Source: Novosphingobium sp. CECT 9465 (GTDB taxonomy: Bacteria; Pseudomonadota; Alphaproteobacteria; Sphingomonadales; Sphingomonadaceae). Taken from it: a stretch of 64,000 bases of DNA. Location of the stretch: positions 1,846,501 through 1,910,500 of the forward strand of contig NZ_CAKLBX010000001.1 in the NCBI RefSeq assembly GCF_920987055.1, in the 5' to 3' direction. Under the pieces are notes generated by a model. That model saw only the letters and a program-made list of their open reading frames with translations. It did not search any database and had not been told where the DNA came from. Both the position numbers and the translations under genes were made by a program. Each line of letters opens with the position of its first letter. The stretch's first letter is position 1. Shown one piece after another: positions 8,911 to 17,587 of the stretch.

Positions 8911-11240
8911 AACCCTGACGACCAGCGCAGGGCAAGGCCCGCATCGTTTGGCGCGTCCACGAAGTGGCCGGGTTGGCGTCGCCAGAACAGGCTTGTCGAA
9001 ACCAGCCCCCCACCCACAGGCGCAGACCACGCCGCTTCGGCTGCGATCTCGCGCCCTTTGGGGGCGAGCGACAGCGGAACGTGTCGAAAGCCTGCGGTCA
9101 TTGTCTCATAGCTCCAGCTGACAGGCAGGTTGAGCGACAATCCTCCGCTTTCCACGCGAAGCGGTTGCGAAATTCGCAGGGCGAGCCGGTCATCGGCAAG
9201 AAGTGCCCCCTCGCGGGCGATGTCGACCGACCACGACGACGACACGAGGCCCGATCGCGCATCGGCAATCTCGCCACCGTCGATCCATGTACGACCGACA
9301 TTGGCCATCCCGGTCAGGCGCCAACGCGGGCTGACGTGCCACATGATCCCCGGTTCGAACATCGCGGTCGTTGCTCCGCCGCCGCCCAGCACATCGGCAA
9401 AGCGCGCGCCCAGTACGCTGCGCTCCTCGCGCATCAGGCCCAGTCCCATCCACCAGTCCAGTTCACCGCGCCGCTTGCCATCGATCACCATCCCGAACCG
9501 GGTCAACCGGTCCGTGCGCAGGTTTCGTACAGTTGCCGCAACCGGCAGTTCCGCGCGCTCGGCGCTGACGGTCACGCCCAGCCCACCAAGGCGATAGCGC
9601 GCGGCAAGGCCGATTGTCGGACGTTCGCCAAGGCTTGTGCCCATCCCCGCCACCAGAAACGACGGTTCGATACGCCGCTGCAATTGCGCGGCCATGCGGT
9701 TCCCCGCCACGTTCCAGCCCAGCGCCAGATCGAGCGAAGGCGCAAGCCGGGTGACAAGGCTGGACGCGAGCACTCGTGCCCGCTCACGCTCTCCCGCAGC
9801 CATGCGCAGGGGCACGGCACCAAACCGGCGATCGATGGTGAACGCCAGCGAAGTGCCGTCTGCCTGCAACGACACGGGCCTCGTGGGTACACTGAGCGCC
9901 TCTATCAAAGGCTGGCGGCGATGCGCCATGCGCAAGCCCTGTGCAAGCTCGATACCATAAGCGCGGCCATAACCATCGAGCATGATCGAGCCGAGCGCGG
10001 CCGAACTGACCGCATCACCCATCGCACCGCTGGTCGTCCCGGCCAGACTTTCAAGCGAGATCGCCACATTGGTGCCGGCGATGCTGGTGCTGCCCTGTGG
10101 CGAAAACGCACGGGCAATATCGAGTATGCCGCGACCGTATATCGGATCGGTCCCCTCGGCACCCGCATCGCGCGCCGTTGACAGCAAAAGGCTGACGATC
10201 TGTTGCGCCGTGAGATTGGGAAACGCCTGCGCGAGCAGCGCTGCCGCGCCGGAAACCTGTGGCGCGGAAAAGCTGGTGCCGTTGACCAGCGTGACAAACT
10301 CGCCCTCGGCGGTCGTGGTCCTTTCGATCTCGCCATTACTGTAGACGCAACAGACTCCCTCCCCCTGCGCCATCAGGACGGAAGATGCAGAAGTGCCGGG
10401 CTTGTTGCTGAAATCCGATACAACGCCAGCCTGATCGACCGAACCCACGATGATCACATTGCCGCCGCCTGCCTGCAACAGCGAGACGGCAAAAGGATCG
10501 GGGTTGGCGGGATCGATACCCGCTTCGGTGCTGGTGCCCTCGTTCCCGGCAGAGACAACCACGACCAATCCCGCAGCCACGGCCCGTCCTACTGCCGCGC
10601 GCAACGTGGCGTCAGCTGCATCGCCGCCCAGAGAGAGGTTGACGACCCTGGCGCCCGCGCGCACGGCGGCATCCAGCCCCGCAGCGATGTTCGTGTCGGA
10701 AAACGTGCAGCCATCATCGCCCATGCAGGTGCCCGGCGTATCGGCACGCAGCATCTGCACGGTCGCGTTCCAGGCAATGCCCATCACGCCTGTACCATTG
10801 TGCGCCGCCGCTGCGACCAGAGCCACTTGCGTCCCGTGATCGTCTTCTGCATTCGTCAGCGCACGGCTTCCGGTAACATCGCGCGATGCTGAGGATATGC
10901 GGCCGGCAAACTCCGGGTTGGTCGTGTCCAGACCGGAATCGATAATTGCAATGGTCGTTCCCTGTCCGCTTGCGCCCGCTTCCCATGCGGTGATAGCGCC
11001 ATGAAACGATGGTCCATCAGACCTGCGGTATTCCGAAGTGTTGAAGCTGACAGGCGTGGGTATCGGGGCTGGGGTCGGCGTTGGCGTGGGTGTTGGAACC
11101 GGTGTTGGCGTTGGCGTCGGCGCCGGTGACGGCGTACTCGCAACACCGCCGCCGCCACCGCACGCAGCAAGGCTCGCCATCAGCGCCAGCGCAGCCACCT
11201 GTCCGCCAATTCTCAACTGTTGCCCTGCCCGATCTCGCAT
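8907..11240 (-). CDS. subtilisin-like (S8) autotransporter lipoprotein
   Basis: From the ATG at 11240 this is 777 residues: signal peptide with lipobox LAAC (Cys27) and a poly-Gly stretch, a Pro/Thr-rich spacer (about 36-63), an S8 peptidase domain (about 70-400) with catalytic D101 (IAIIDSGLD), H135 (DDHGTQVA) and S323 (NGTSFSAP), then about 270 residues of alternating strands ending [10 protein letters not shown] terminal Phe is typical of outer-membrane barrels. NalP and SphB1 combine the same parts (lipidated S8 autotransporters) and process other surface proteins; that role is inference here. Upstream ATGs at 11264 and 11276 are possible starts. Confidence 0.85.
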   Translation of the reverse strand: MRDRAGQQLRIGGQVAALALMASLAACGGGGGVASTPSPAPTPTPTPVPTPTPTPTPAPIPTPVSFNTSEYRRSDGPSFHGAITAWEAGASGQGTTIAIIDSGLDTTNPEFAGRISSASRDVTGSRALTNAEDDHGTQVALVAAAAHNGTGVMGIAWNATVQMLRADTPGTCMGDDGCTFSDTNIAAGLDAAVRAGARVVNLSLGGDAADATLRAAVGRAVAAGLVVVVSAGNEGTSTEAGIDPANPDPFAVSLLQAGGGNVIIVGSVDQAGVVSDFSNKPGTSASSVLMAQGEGVCCVYSNGEIERTTTAEGEFVTLVNGTSFSAPQVSGAAALLAQAFPNLTAQQIVSLLLSTARDAGAEGTDPIYGRGILDIARAFSPQGSTSIAGTNVAISLESLAGTTSGAMGDAVSSAALGSIMLDGYGRAYGIELAQGLRMAHRRQPLIEALSVPTRPVSLQADGTSLAFTIDRRFGAVPLRMAAGERERARVLASSLVTRLAPSLDLALGWNVAGNRMAAQLQRRIEPSFLVAGMGTSLGERPTIGLAARYRLGGLGVTVSAERAELPVAATVRNLRTDRLTRFGMVIDGKRRGELDWWMGLGLMREERSVLGARFADVLGGGGATTAMFEPGIMWHVSPRWRLTGMANVGRTWIDGGEIADARSGLVSSSWSVDIAREGALLADDRLALRISQPLRVESGGLSLNLPVSWSYETMTAGFRHVPLSLAPKGREIAAEAAWSAPVGGGLVSTSLFWRRQPGHFVDAPNDAGLALRWSSGF

Positions 11241-11333
11241 TCCTCGATCCCGCCAAGATAGCATTGCTGAAGCCATACTGATAACCGGGCTTCCGTAAAT
11301 GCCGTATGACACTGCATTGGACAGGAAACCTGC

Positions 11334-12011
11334 ATGCCCTTCGATCCCACGCGCGTCGATTGCTGGATATTCGATCTCGATAACACACTCTACCCCCCTT
11401 CGACGCGCATGTTCAACCAGATCGATCTTCGCATGGGCGCGTTCATCGAAAACCTGCTGGGCTGTGATGCGGTTGAGGCGCGCCGTGTACAGAAGCTCTA
11501 TTTCCACGATCACGGCACCACGCTTTCGGGCCTGATGCATTATCACGCGATCGATCCGCATGAATTCCTGGCCTTCGTCCATGATATCGACATGGCCCCG
11601 CTTGCCGCCGCCCCGCGCCTTGGCGAAAAGCTGGCCAACCTTCCGGGCCGGAAGCTGGTGTTCACCAATGGCGATGCCGATTATGCCGCCCGCGTCCTGG
11701 GCGCGCTTGGCCTGGCCGGAACCTTTGACGGATTGTGGGACATCCACGCGATGAACTATCGCCCGAAGCCCGAACCATCCGCTTATGCCGGACTGGTCGA
11801 AGCCTTTGCGATCACGCCCGAAACCGCCGTTTTTGTCGAGGACATGGCCTGCAACCTGTCACCCGCCAAGGCGCTGGGCATGCAGACCGTGTGGCTTGAT
11901 CTTGCAACCGAATGGGGTGACCGGGCAAAGGATGACGCGGCCATAGATCTGATCATCGACGACATCGACGAATGGCTGGCAACGCTTGCCGATCAGGCGT
12001 CGCTGCGGTAG
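11334..12011 (+). CDS. HAD-family pyrimidine 5'-nucleotidase
   Basis: A 225-residue haloacid dehalogenase-fold phosphatase. Motif I is WIFDLDNTLYPP (nucleophile D and acid D near residues 14-16), motif II VFTNGD, motif III the lysine in YRPKPEP, and motif IV VFVEDMACNL. The LDNTLYP signature is typical of the SDT1/YjjG-like pyrimidine 5'-nucleotidase group, which dephosphorylates UMP and CMP or damaged nucleotides. An AGGAAA ribosome site lies about six bases before the ATG. It precedes dapD by 60 bp and may share its transcript, although no functional link is evident. The exact substrate is uncertain. Confidence 0.88.
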   Translation: MPFDPTRVDCWIFDLDNTLYPPSTRMFNQIDLRMGAFIENLLGCDAVEARRVQKLYFHDHGTTLSGLMHYHAIDPHEFLAFVHDIDMAPLAAAPRLGEKLANLPGRKLVFTNGDADYAARVLGALGLAGTFDGLWDIHAMNYRPKPEPSAYAGLVEAFAITPETAVFVEDMACNLSPAKALGMQTVWLDLATEWGDRAKDDAAIDLIIDDIDEWLATLADQASLR

Positions 12012-12071
12012 GCGGCGCGCGAATTCGCTTTCCCATCCTGCACCAAGACAGACACCCGACGGAGAAACACC

Positions 12072-12908
12072 ATGACCGCGCACCTGGAAGCCGCCATCGA
12101 AGCCGCATGGGAAGACCGCGCCAATGTGAACCCCGCCAGCGACGACGTGCGCCAGGTGGTCGAGGCGGCGTTCGAACTGCTTGAAAGCGGCAAGGCCCGC
12201 GTCGCAGAAAAGGTGGACGGCCAATGGCAGGTCAACCAGTGGCTCAAGAAGGCCGTGCTGCTGTCGTTCCGTCTGAACGATAATGTCGTGATAGACGGTG
12301 GTTCGGGCGGTGCACCTGCGTTCGACAAGGTGCCGTCCAAATTCGCTGGCTGGGATGACGCCCGCTTCCGCGAAGCCGGTTTTCGCGTGGTGCCCGGCGC
12401 TGTCGCGCGCAAGGGGGCGCACATTGCCAAGGGCGTGGTGCTGATGCCCAGCTTCGTCAACATCGGCGCATTTGTCGATGAAGGCACCATGGTCGATACC
12501 TGGGCCACGGTCGGATCGTGCGCGCAGATCGGCAAGAACGTCCACATTTCGGGCGGCGCAGGCATTGGCGGTGTGCTTGAACCGTTGCAGGCTGGCCCGG
12601 TAATCATCGAGGACGGTGCGTTCATCGGTGCGCGGTCGGAAGTGGCCGAAGGCGTGATCGTGGGCGAAGGCGCAGTTCTTTCAATGGGCGTCTATCTTGG
12701 CGCATCGACCAGGATCGTCGATCGTGCGACTGGCGAAGTCCACATTGGCCGTGTACCGCCATATGCCGTGGTCGTCCCCGGTGCGATGCCAGGCAAGCCG
12801 CTTCCCGATGGCACACCGGGACCGTCGCTCTATTGCGCCGTGATCGTCAAGACTGTGGATGCGCAGACCCGCAGCAAGACCGGAATCAACGAGCTCCTGC
12901 GAGATTGA
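12072..12908 (+). CDS. dapD: tetrahydrodipicolinate N-succinyltransferase
   Basis: Transfers succinyl from succinyl-CoA to tetrahydrodipicolinate in the lysine and meso-diaminopimelate pathway. The 278-residue protein has the family's N-terminal helical part ([43 protein letters not shown]), a left-handed beta-helix made of hexapeptide repeats (about residues 105-205, including [25 protein letters not shown] and [17 protein letters not shown]), and the C-terminal [27 protein letters not shown]. Length and motifs are standard. It has a clear upstream AGGGAGA-like purine stretch (CGACGGAGAAAC). The other dap genes are not in the window. Confidence 0.97.
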   Translation: MTAHLEAAIEAAWEDRANVNPASDDVRQVVEAAFELLESGKARVAEKVDGQWQVNQWLKKAVLLSFRLNDNVVIDGGSGGAPAFDKVPSKFAGWDDARFREAGFRVVPGAVARKGAHIAKGVVLMPSFVNIGAFVDEGTMVDTWATVGSCAQIGKNVHISGGAGIGGVLEPLQAGPVIIEDGAFIGARSEVAEGVIVGEGAVLSMGVYLGASTRIVDRATGEVHIGRVPPYAVVVPGAMPGKPLPDGTPGPSLYCAVIVKTVDAQTRSKTGINELLRD

Positions 12909-13006
12909 GCGACAATTGCCGCTACGTCGGCAAACGGCAGGCAGGAACAGCGCGCGTCTCCAAGCGTAGTTTAACCAAGCACGGTTACTACCGAAGGAGA
13001 TGCGCC

Positions 13007-13165
13007 ATGGAACGCCAAGGCCCCGAAACACATATCACCACCGAAGAAGCCCGCAGCGGTCAGGGCCTGAACGTCGTCCGCTGGATTCTCGCCATCAGTC
13101 TGTTTCTGGCAGTGGCGGCATTGACCATCATCTGGGTTACCGGTGCATTGGTAACACCACAATAA
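13007..13165 (+). CDS. small single-helix membrane protein
   Basis: A 52-residue open frame with a strong ribosome site (AAGGAGA, seven bases before the ATG). The polar N-terminus (MERQGPETHITTEEARSGQG) is followed by one transmembrane helix (about residues 26-47, ILAISLFLAVAALTIIWVTG). It resembles the many small uncharacterised inner-membrane proteins of sphingomonads, but I do not recognise a family. It lies 26 bp before the next small gene and may be co-transcribed with it. The good ribosome site is the main support for it being a real gene. Confidence 0.65.
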   Translation: MERQGPETHITTEEARSGQGLNVVRWILAISLFLAVAALTIIWVTGALVTPQ

Positions 13166-13191
13166 ATTTTGAAAATGCCGGAAGGGGCGTT

Positions 13192-13545
13192 GTGACAATC
13201 GGTTGGAAACTCGATCGGACTCAACGCTCCGTCCTGCTTGATGCCTTTCCGCCGCGCTATGCCAACCTGGTGGCAGATCACGTCACCATCGCAGTGGACG
13301 GAACAAAACTTCCGCAATCCGCGATCAATCCCGTCCTCATCGGTCACACGGATGATGGAAAAGGTGTAGAGGCGATGATCGTGGCAATCAACGGTTCTAC
13401 TTCGCGGCCCGATGGCAAGGTCTGGCATATCACTTGGTCCCTTGCCGAGGGCCGGGCAGCGCGCGAAAGCAATGATATTATCGCCGAATACGGCTGGCGT
13501 GAACTTGCGCTGCTGCATTTGAAGCTCACGCCTGCGCACTGGTGA
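13192..13545 (+). CDS. small protein with two H-x-T motifs (2H phosphoesterase-like)
   Basis: 117 residues from a GTG with a good ribosome site (GGAAGGGG). I do not recognise the family by overall sequence, but two hydrophobic-flanked H-x-T motifs stand out: HVTI at 30-33 and HITW at 79-82, each after a strand-like stretch. Paired H-Phi-[T/S]-Phi motifs define the 2H phosphoesterase superfamily (LigT/ThpR, cyclic phosphodiesterases), where the two histidines hydrolyse 2',3'-cyclic or 2'-5' linkages. The spacing of 49 residues is shorter than in LigT. The HVTI histidine follows FPPRYANLVAD, as in tRNA-ligase CPD-like domains. Function is inference only. Confidence 0.6.
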   Translation: MTIGWKLDRTQRSVLLDAFPPRYANLVADHVTIAVDGTKLPQSAINPVLIGHTDDGKGVEAMIVAINGSTSRPDGKVWHITWSLAEGRAARESNDIIAEYGWRELALLHLKLTPAHW

Positions 13546-13666
13546 TTGACCTTGATGGGGAATGCAGCAATGGTCATTGCATGCTGCAAAACGCCAGGAT
13601 GCTTGAAAGCTACATCAAGCCTCTGTGCGCAAAGCAGGGCAGCCGGGGCGGGCTGGTGTTCTTGTC

Positions 13667-14071
13667 ATGATGCGGCAGCTGTTTCGCACCGTTCTGGCTC
13701 TTGCCTATTTTGCGGCGGGGGTGATTCACATTATCGCACCCCGCCCGTTCCTTTCGATCATGCCGGATTGGGTGCCTGTGCCCGAAGCGGTTGTGTTCTG
13801 GACCGGGATAGCAGAGATTGCGGGTGCGGCGGGATTGTTGCAGTCGCATTCGGCATCGTTACGCCGCGCTGCGGCAATCGGCCTTGCTTTGTACGCAGTC
13901 TGCGTTTTTCCAGCCAACATCAATCATTTCATGCTGGACATGGCACGGCCCGATAACGGCGCGGGGTTCGGCTATCATGTTCCACGCATGTTCATTCAAC
14001 CACTGCTGGTGTGGCTGGCGTTGTGGGCAGGCCATGTAACCGAATGGCCTTTCCGCACACAAGGCACCTGA
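13667..14071 (+). CDS. DoxX-like four-helix membrane protein
   Basis: 134 residues with four hydrophobic segments (about 5-25, 43-60, 68-85 and 108-125). The pattern LALAYFAAGVIHIIAPRPFLSIMPDWVP, the loop FWTGIAEIAGAAGLL, and the NINHFMLDMA and RMFIQPLLVWLALWA stretches match the DoxX/DUF417-like small membrane protein group often found in proteobacteria. No enzymatic residue set is evident; family members have been linked to quinone or oxidative-stress functions without a settled role. There are two adjacent ATGs (13667 and 13670). It sits in a run of small genes with no obvious common pathway. Confidence 0.7.
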   Translation: MMRQLFRTVLALAYFAAGVIHIIAPRPFLSIMPDWVPVPEAVVFWTGIAEIAGAAGLLQSHSASLRRAAAIGLALYAVCVFPANINHFMLDMARPDNGAGFGYHVPRMFIQPLLVWLALWAGHVTEWPFRTQGT

Positions 14072-14184
14072 AGTCGTGTGGGTTGCTGGCGGAAAGATAA
14101 TCACCGACGCGGCCCGCTGATGCGCTTTTGCTGGTCATTCTGCGCGCGCAATGGCACGGACGCGTGAAATTCGGGGGGCAAGAC

Positions 14185-14490
14185 ATGAGCAATGACGAAG
14201 ACTACGTCTATGACGATGATAGCGGCGAATGGATGACGGCAGCGGAACTGGCCGCCCGGCAATCGGCAGCGAATACCGTCGAGGTGCGCGATGCGGTCGG
14301 CAATCTGCTGGCCGACGGCGATCAGGTCACCCTCATCAAGGATCTGGAGGTCAAGGGTGCCGGGCAAACGCTCAAGCAGGGAACCCTGATCAAATCGATC
14401 CGTCTGACCGGCGATGCGCAGGAGATCGATTGCAAATATCCGGGAATCAAGGGCCTTGTCCTGCGCGCGGAATTTGTTCGCAAGCGATGA
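14185..14490 (+). CDS. PhnA/YjdM C-terminal domain protein lacking the zinc ribbon
   Basis: A 101-residue protein with a GGGGGG ribosome site. From about residue 33 it matches the PhnA (YjdM) C-terminal domain: VRDAVGNLLADGDQVTLIKDLEVKGAGQTLKQGT, then IKSIRLTGDAQEIDCKYPGIKGLVLRAEFVRK. In E. coli-type PhnA this domain follows a cysteine-rich zinc ribbon. Here the N-terminus is short and acidic (DEDYVYDDDSGEWM) with no cysteines, so only the beta-barrel part remains. The family name comes from proximity to phosphonate genes, but the function is not established. No phosphonate genes are nearby. Confidence 0.8.
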   Translation: MSNDEDYVYDDDSGEWMTAAELAARQSAANTVEVRDAVGNLLADGDQVTLIKDLEVKGAGQTLKQGTLIKSIRLTGDAQEIDCKYPGIKGLVLRAEFVRKR

Positions 14491-14728
14491 CCTGCAGCAT
14501 GGGCGGACGAAGGAATTTGTAGGTGTTGCTCCCTAAATGAGAGCCAATGCCTCGCACACAGAATCAACCATCCTGTTGATTTATAAAGAACCTTGGGCAG
14601 CAGTTGCAAAACGAACAACCGGAGCGCCCGCAATTACAATTGCCGCATTGCGCTCACCCTCTATGCTGCAATGCAACAAGATAAGGGTGCTGAAGGCAAT
14701 CTTTCCTTGTCCATCAGGAGACATTGCC

Positions 14729-15028
14729 ATGTTTAATGCTTCGTTCGCAATCACCGCCGCCGCCCTTCTGCTCGCCGCCCCGGCTGTCGCCAGCGCAGCA
14801 GAATCCGAAACCGGAAGCTTCACGCATCAGGGCGTGAAGTATGATTACACCGCTGAACAGCAGGGTGAAGTCAAGGTTCTCAAGGGTTCTGCCTATGCCG
14901 GCAAAGTGCCTTTCGAACTCCGCGTGACAAAGCGCACCGTTACCGGCCGCTTCAATGGCCGTCCTGTTGCGTTCGACGTCAAGGACATCAAGCCGCTGAC
15001 AAGCAAGGCGGCAACGCTCGCCGATTGA
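14729..15028 (+). CDS. small secreted protein, unknown function
   Basis: 99 residues with a clear Sec signal peptide (MFNASFAITAAALLLAAPAVASA, cleavage after A-S-A near residue 23) and a CAGGAG ribosome site. The mature part (about 76 residues) begins ESETGSFTHQGVKYDYTAEQQG and has alternating hydrophobic and basic residues that suggest a small beta-rich periplasmic domain. I do not recognise the family. A hairpin terminator follows at 15145-15180, so it is probably a single-gene transcript. The 238-bp gap before it is comparatively AT-rich and may hold its promoter, but no clear box was identified. Confidence 0.7.
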   Translation: MFNASFAITAAALLLAAPAVASAAESETGSFTHQGVKYDYTAEQQGEVKVLKGSAYAGKVPFELRVTKRTVTGRFNGRPVAFDVKDIKPLTSKAATLAD

Positions 15029-15144
15029 AAGCGTAGCAATACGGGGCTTCCCCGCGATTTTGCCACACGCAATACCGTGCGCAATATCAAGGCAAGTGCG
15101 AAACCCGTAAGCCGCATCAGCTTTCCGCTGGCCCGGTAGGATCA

Positions 15145-15180
15145 CGGGGCGCTCCGCAAGGGGCGCCCCGTTTCCGTTTA
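15145..15180 (+). terminator. Rho-independent terminator
   Basis: Stem CGGGGCGC (15145-15152) / GCGCCCCG (15163-15170), followed by TTTCCGTTT. It lies downstream of the small secreted protein gene ending at 15028. Confidence 0.55.
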
Positions 15181-15249
15181 TGACACAAGGGCCGGAACCT
15201 GCACCGCTCTCCACCATTTTGATCGATGATGGATTGAACGGTGGAAGCA

Positions 15250-15645
15250 ATGCTCAAGATGAAAAAGGCCCTGACCTGCGTCGTGGCAATTGGTGTCCTC
15301 GTCGGCATCGTATCCGCGCAAGCGGTGCCCACGAAACTCGTGTCTGTGCAGGACCGTCGATCAGAGATTGCGGCCGCAGAAGACTATCCCGAAATCGTGG
15401 CGGTGAGTTACGATGCCATGACCGGTCCCTATTTTGCGCCCAGGGCGTATACTGCGATCGCACCGATTATCCGCGAGCCAGCCTTTGAAGAGCTGGTCGA
15501 GCCGGAAGATGAATATCAGGCAGTGGATCAACCATTGTATGATTCTGCGGTGGAAGCAGGTGACTATGCCCGCAGCGAGGCCCGAACCGAACGGGAAATC
15601 GTGGAGGTGCAGGACCCGCCAGTTGAACTATTCATCGAAATCTGA
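15250..15645 (+). CDS. acidic secreted protein, unknown function
   Basis: 131 residues from the ATG at 15250; a GTG at 15241 or an ATG at 15259 are alternatives. The N-terminus MLKMKKALTCVVAIGVLVGIVSAQA is a signal peptide with likely cleavage after A-Q-A. The mature region is strongly acidic toward its end (EELVEPEDEYQAVDQPLYDS, then EREIVEVQDPPVELFIEI) and shows no catalytic motif or repeat. It may be an envelope-stress or exported orphan protein. I do not recognise a family. It ends 7 bp from the stop of a convergent gene. Confidence 0.6.
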   Translation: MLKMKKALTCVVAIGVLVGIVSAQAVPTKLVSVQDRRSEIAAAEDYPEIVAVSYDAMTGPYFAPRAYTAIAPIIREPAFEELVEPEDEYQAVDQPLYDSAVEAGDYARSEARTEREIVEVQDPPVELFIEI

Positions 15646-15652
15646 AACGGCG

Positions 15653-15943
15653 TCACCCTCTCGGCCCGCCCAGCACCCGAACATCCAGACCGCTTCCGGC
15701 ATCTGTGGCACCATGGCGTTCGCGGATCACTCCGCATTCAGCCTTGATCGCGGCATCGTCGAGATCACGATCAATCACGTAGCGGGCGATCACCATGCCG
15801 TCTGATACATCGGTCACGCAAATATAGCGGATTGCCGATTGCGCCGACAATTCATCGAGATCGATTCCGTCTGCAAGCGTCCACGATTTCCCACCATGTG
15901 AATGGATGGCACGGTCGCAATAGCGGCATGTTGACAGGAGCAT
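15653..15943 (-). CDS. small CxxC-containing protein, unknown function
   Basis: 96 residues from the ATG at 15943, chosen because a GAGGA ribosome site lies five bases upstream. A longer frame reaches 16126 but its extra N-terminus has no such support and overlaps the next gene. The N-terminal CRYCDRAIHSHGG combines a CxxC with two histidines and may bind zinc. The rest is predicted mixed alpha/beta (AIRYICVTDVSDG, VIARYVIDRDLDDAAIKAECG). Family and function are unknown. The 175 bp between it and the next gene upstream (15944-16118) show no further feature. Confidence 0.55.
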   Translation of the reverse strand: MLLSTCRYCDRAIHSHGGKSWTLADGIDLDELSAQSAIRYICVTDVSDGMVIARYVIDRDLDDAAIKAECGVIRERHGATDAGSGLDVRVLGGPRG

Positions 15944-16118
15944 GCCGTCCTCACCCCGATGCTTTCGGGAAGACGGCACATGGATGCGCGAATACCAGCA
16001 GTGTGTAAGGGTATGGGATGTTGCAGGCCGGATCAGCATTGTTACACCATCAGGCAATATGGTGAAAATCGCGGCAACGGTGATGTAAGGGAATTTGCGC
16101 GGGCGGGTCGATGGGGCG

Positions 16119-16502
16119 TCAGGCAAGCGTTACGAAAATTTCCGCGATGAGAAGCCACTCTTCCCGGACATTTCGCCATTTTGCGGCATAAGCGCCCGAT
16201 GCCGAAGGCGCAGCCTGATCGTCGGCAATCCCCCGCCAACGGCCATACTCCATGGCAACAGGTTCCACCGCGGAGGCAATGACGGTTTCGGTGGTGCGGG
16301 TATAGACAGTGCGCGGCGTTGCGGAAAATTCGCGTTTCCAGGCAAGGGATTGCGCCTTGCGACCGGAGATCACGGCGCTATCCGTGCCGGCGATCATCAC
16401 AACGTCGGGCGAAAGTATCGCGTTGATCGCGGTAAGATCGGCTGCGGCAATGGCGCGATTGAATTCAGCGCGGCGCAGGCGAATCTGGATTTCGGCAGTC
16501 AT
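16119..16502 (-). CDS. SnoaL/NTF2-like (DUF4440) protein
   Basis: 127 residues with the NTF2-like cone fold pattern: an N-terminal helix (IQIRLRRAEFNRAIAAADLTAINAILSPDVVMIAGTDS) followed by strands VISGRKAQ, TVYTRTTETVIA, AMEYGRWRG and a final EEWLLIAEIFVTL strand. This is typical of the DUF4440/SnoaL-like group of small enzymes or ligand-binding proteins of mixed function. The start was set at ATG 16502; a TTG two codons earlier is also open. A strong hairpin (16514-16553) lies just before it, between this gene and the upstream cold-shock gene, so expression may be separate. Confidence 0.75.
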   Translation of the reverse strand: MTAEIQIRLRRAEFNRAIAAADLTAINAILSPDVVMIAGTDSAVISGRKAQSLAWKREFSATPRTVYTRTTETVIASAVEPVAMEYGRWRGIADDQAAPSASGAYAAKWRNVREEWLLIAEIFVTLA

Positions 16503-16513
16503 CGACAAAGGAT

Positions 16514-16558
16514 CATTCCCGGCGGCGAGCGATAGGTCCGGCCGCCGGGAATGTTTTT
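16514..16558. terminator. strong 13-bp hairpin between the cold-shock and NTF2-like genes
   Basis: CATTCCCGGCGGC (16514-16526) / GCCGCCGGGAATG (16541-16553), a perfect stem with a 14-nt loop. On the plus strand it is followed by TTTTT. On the minus strand, the direction of csp, the tail is only ATCCTTTG. It probably ends the csp transcript and lies 11 bases before the NTF2-like start. Confidence 0.65.
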
Positions 16559-16562
16559 CAAA

Positions 16563-16769
16563 TCAGGCCGAAGCGAGATTGACGGCCGAAGCCTTGCCAT
16601 TGCGGCCGGTTTCGACTTCGTAGCTGAGGCGCTGGTCGCGCTCAAGCGTGGCCATGCCGGCTGCCTGGACGGCCGAGATGTGCACGAAGCTGTCAGTGCC
16701 GCCGTTGTCAGGCTGAATGAAGCCATAGCCCTTGTCGGTATTGAAGAATTTCACGGTGCCTACTGGCAT
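16563..16769 (-). CDS. cold-shock domain protein
   Basis: A 68-residue single CSD protein: VGTVKFFNTDKGYGFIQPDNGGTDSFVHISAV carries both RNA-binding motifs (KGYGFI and FVHI), followed by LERDQRLSYEVETGRNGKASAVNL. Such proteins are RNA chaperones that melt secondary structure. The ATG at 16769 has an AGGAA site six bases upstream. The nearly 300 bp between this start and the next gene (16770-17066) show no other coding sequence, and part of it may be the long leader typical of cspA-type mRNAs. Which paralogue it is (cold-inducible or constitutive) cannot be told. Confidence 0.95.
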   Translation of the reverse strand: MPVGTVKFFNTDKGYGFIQPDNGGTDSFVHISAVQAAGMATLERDQRLSYEVETGRNGKASAVNLASA

Positions 16770-17066
16770 GAGCTGTTCCTTTCGAGAACGATGGTTGCCC
16801 GGCCGCAAAAGCGCGAACGGGCCGTGCGTCGGATCGTCATTCGAAAGGAAGTCGTCGTCAAAAGCCGCCAGTGCCGACCCGTAAAGGCCCGAAAAGGCGG
16901 AGATTTTCTGCCGAAGTCCGTTGGAAAGTTCAACGTCAGCAACGGCCCACTAGCACGCTCACCATGCTTTTCCTAATCATTCCGGGATGGCGCGGGGCAA
17001 GCCGACGGGGTGGAGTACCGCCCTGCCGCATTGGCGCAGGGCGGGATTAGCGGTTATGCAACCGGG

Positions 17067-17522
17067 ATGAACGATTCCCCGATCATCCTCATCGATGGCG
17101 ATGCCTGCCCGGTGAAGGAAGAGGCCTACAAGGTCGCATTTCGCCGCAATGTGCCCGTCACCGTCGTCAGCAATTCACCGTTCCGGGTGCCGGTGCACCC
17201 ACTGGTAAAGCGGGTGGTCGTCAACGATGGATTCGACGCCGCCGACGACTGGATTGCCGATGCTGCGCATGCAAAATCGGTCGTCATCACTGCGGACATC
17301 CTGCTGGCCGGGCGCTGCCTGAAAGTCGGCGCGCATGTGCTCTCGCCCGCGGGCAAGCCTTTCACCACAAGTTCCATTGGCAGCCAGATTGCAACGCGCG
17401 CGATCATGGCCGATCTGCGCGCGGGCGGCGACATCATTGGCGGCCCTGCCCCGTTTTTCAGGACCGACCGTTCACGCTTCCTGCAATCGCTTGATGAGGT
17501 GTTGGCGCGGCTTTCGCGTTAA
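17067..17522 (+). CDS. YaiI/YqxD family (UPF0178, DUF188) protein
   Basis: A 151-residue member of the DUF188 family: ILIDGDACPVKEEAYKVAFR at the N-terminus, VVVNDGFDAADDWIADAA and VVITADILLAGRCLKVGAHVLSPAGKPFT in the middle, and RAIMADLRAGGD near the end. The conserved aspartates (DGDACP, D-x-x-D-D, TADI) fit a PIN/NYN-like nuclease-type fold, but no activity is established for the family. The ribosome site is weak (CCGGG abutting the ATG at 17067). Length is standard. It stands alone before a lysine-rich micro-ORF. Confidence 0.92.
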   Translation: MNDSPIILIDGDACPVKEEAYKVAFRRNVPVTVVSNSPFRVPVHPLVKRVVVNDGFDAADDWIADAAHAKSVVITADILLAGRCLKVGAHVLSPAGKPFTTSSIGSQIATRAIMADLRAGGDIIGGPAPFFRTDRSRFLQSLDEVLARLSR

Positions 17523-17587
17523 CGTTCGCTATTGCCCGGCAAAGCGCCTAGCCCCACCGCAGGGCAACCGCCCGCCGGAGAACGATA

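Noticed and set aside
11040..11150. G/T-rich tandem stretch as a possible repeat array
   Set aside because: It is the codon-level pattern of the Pro/Thr spacer of the S8 protein.
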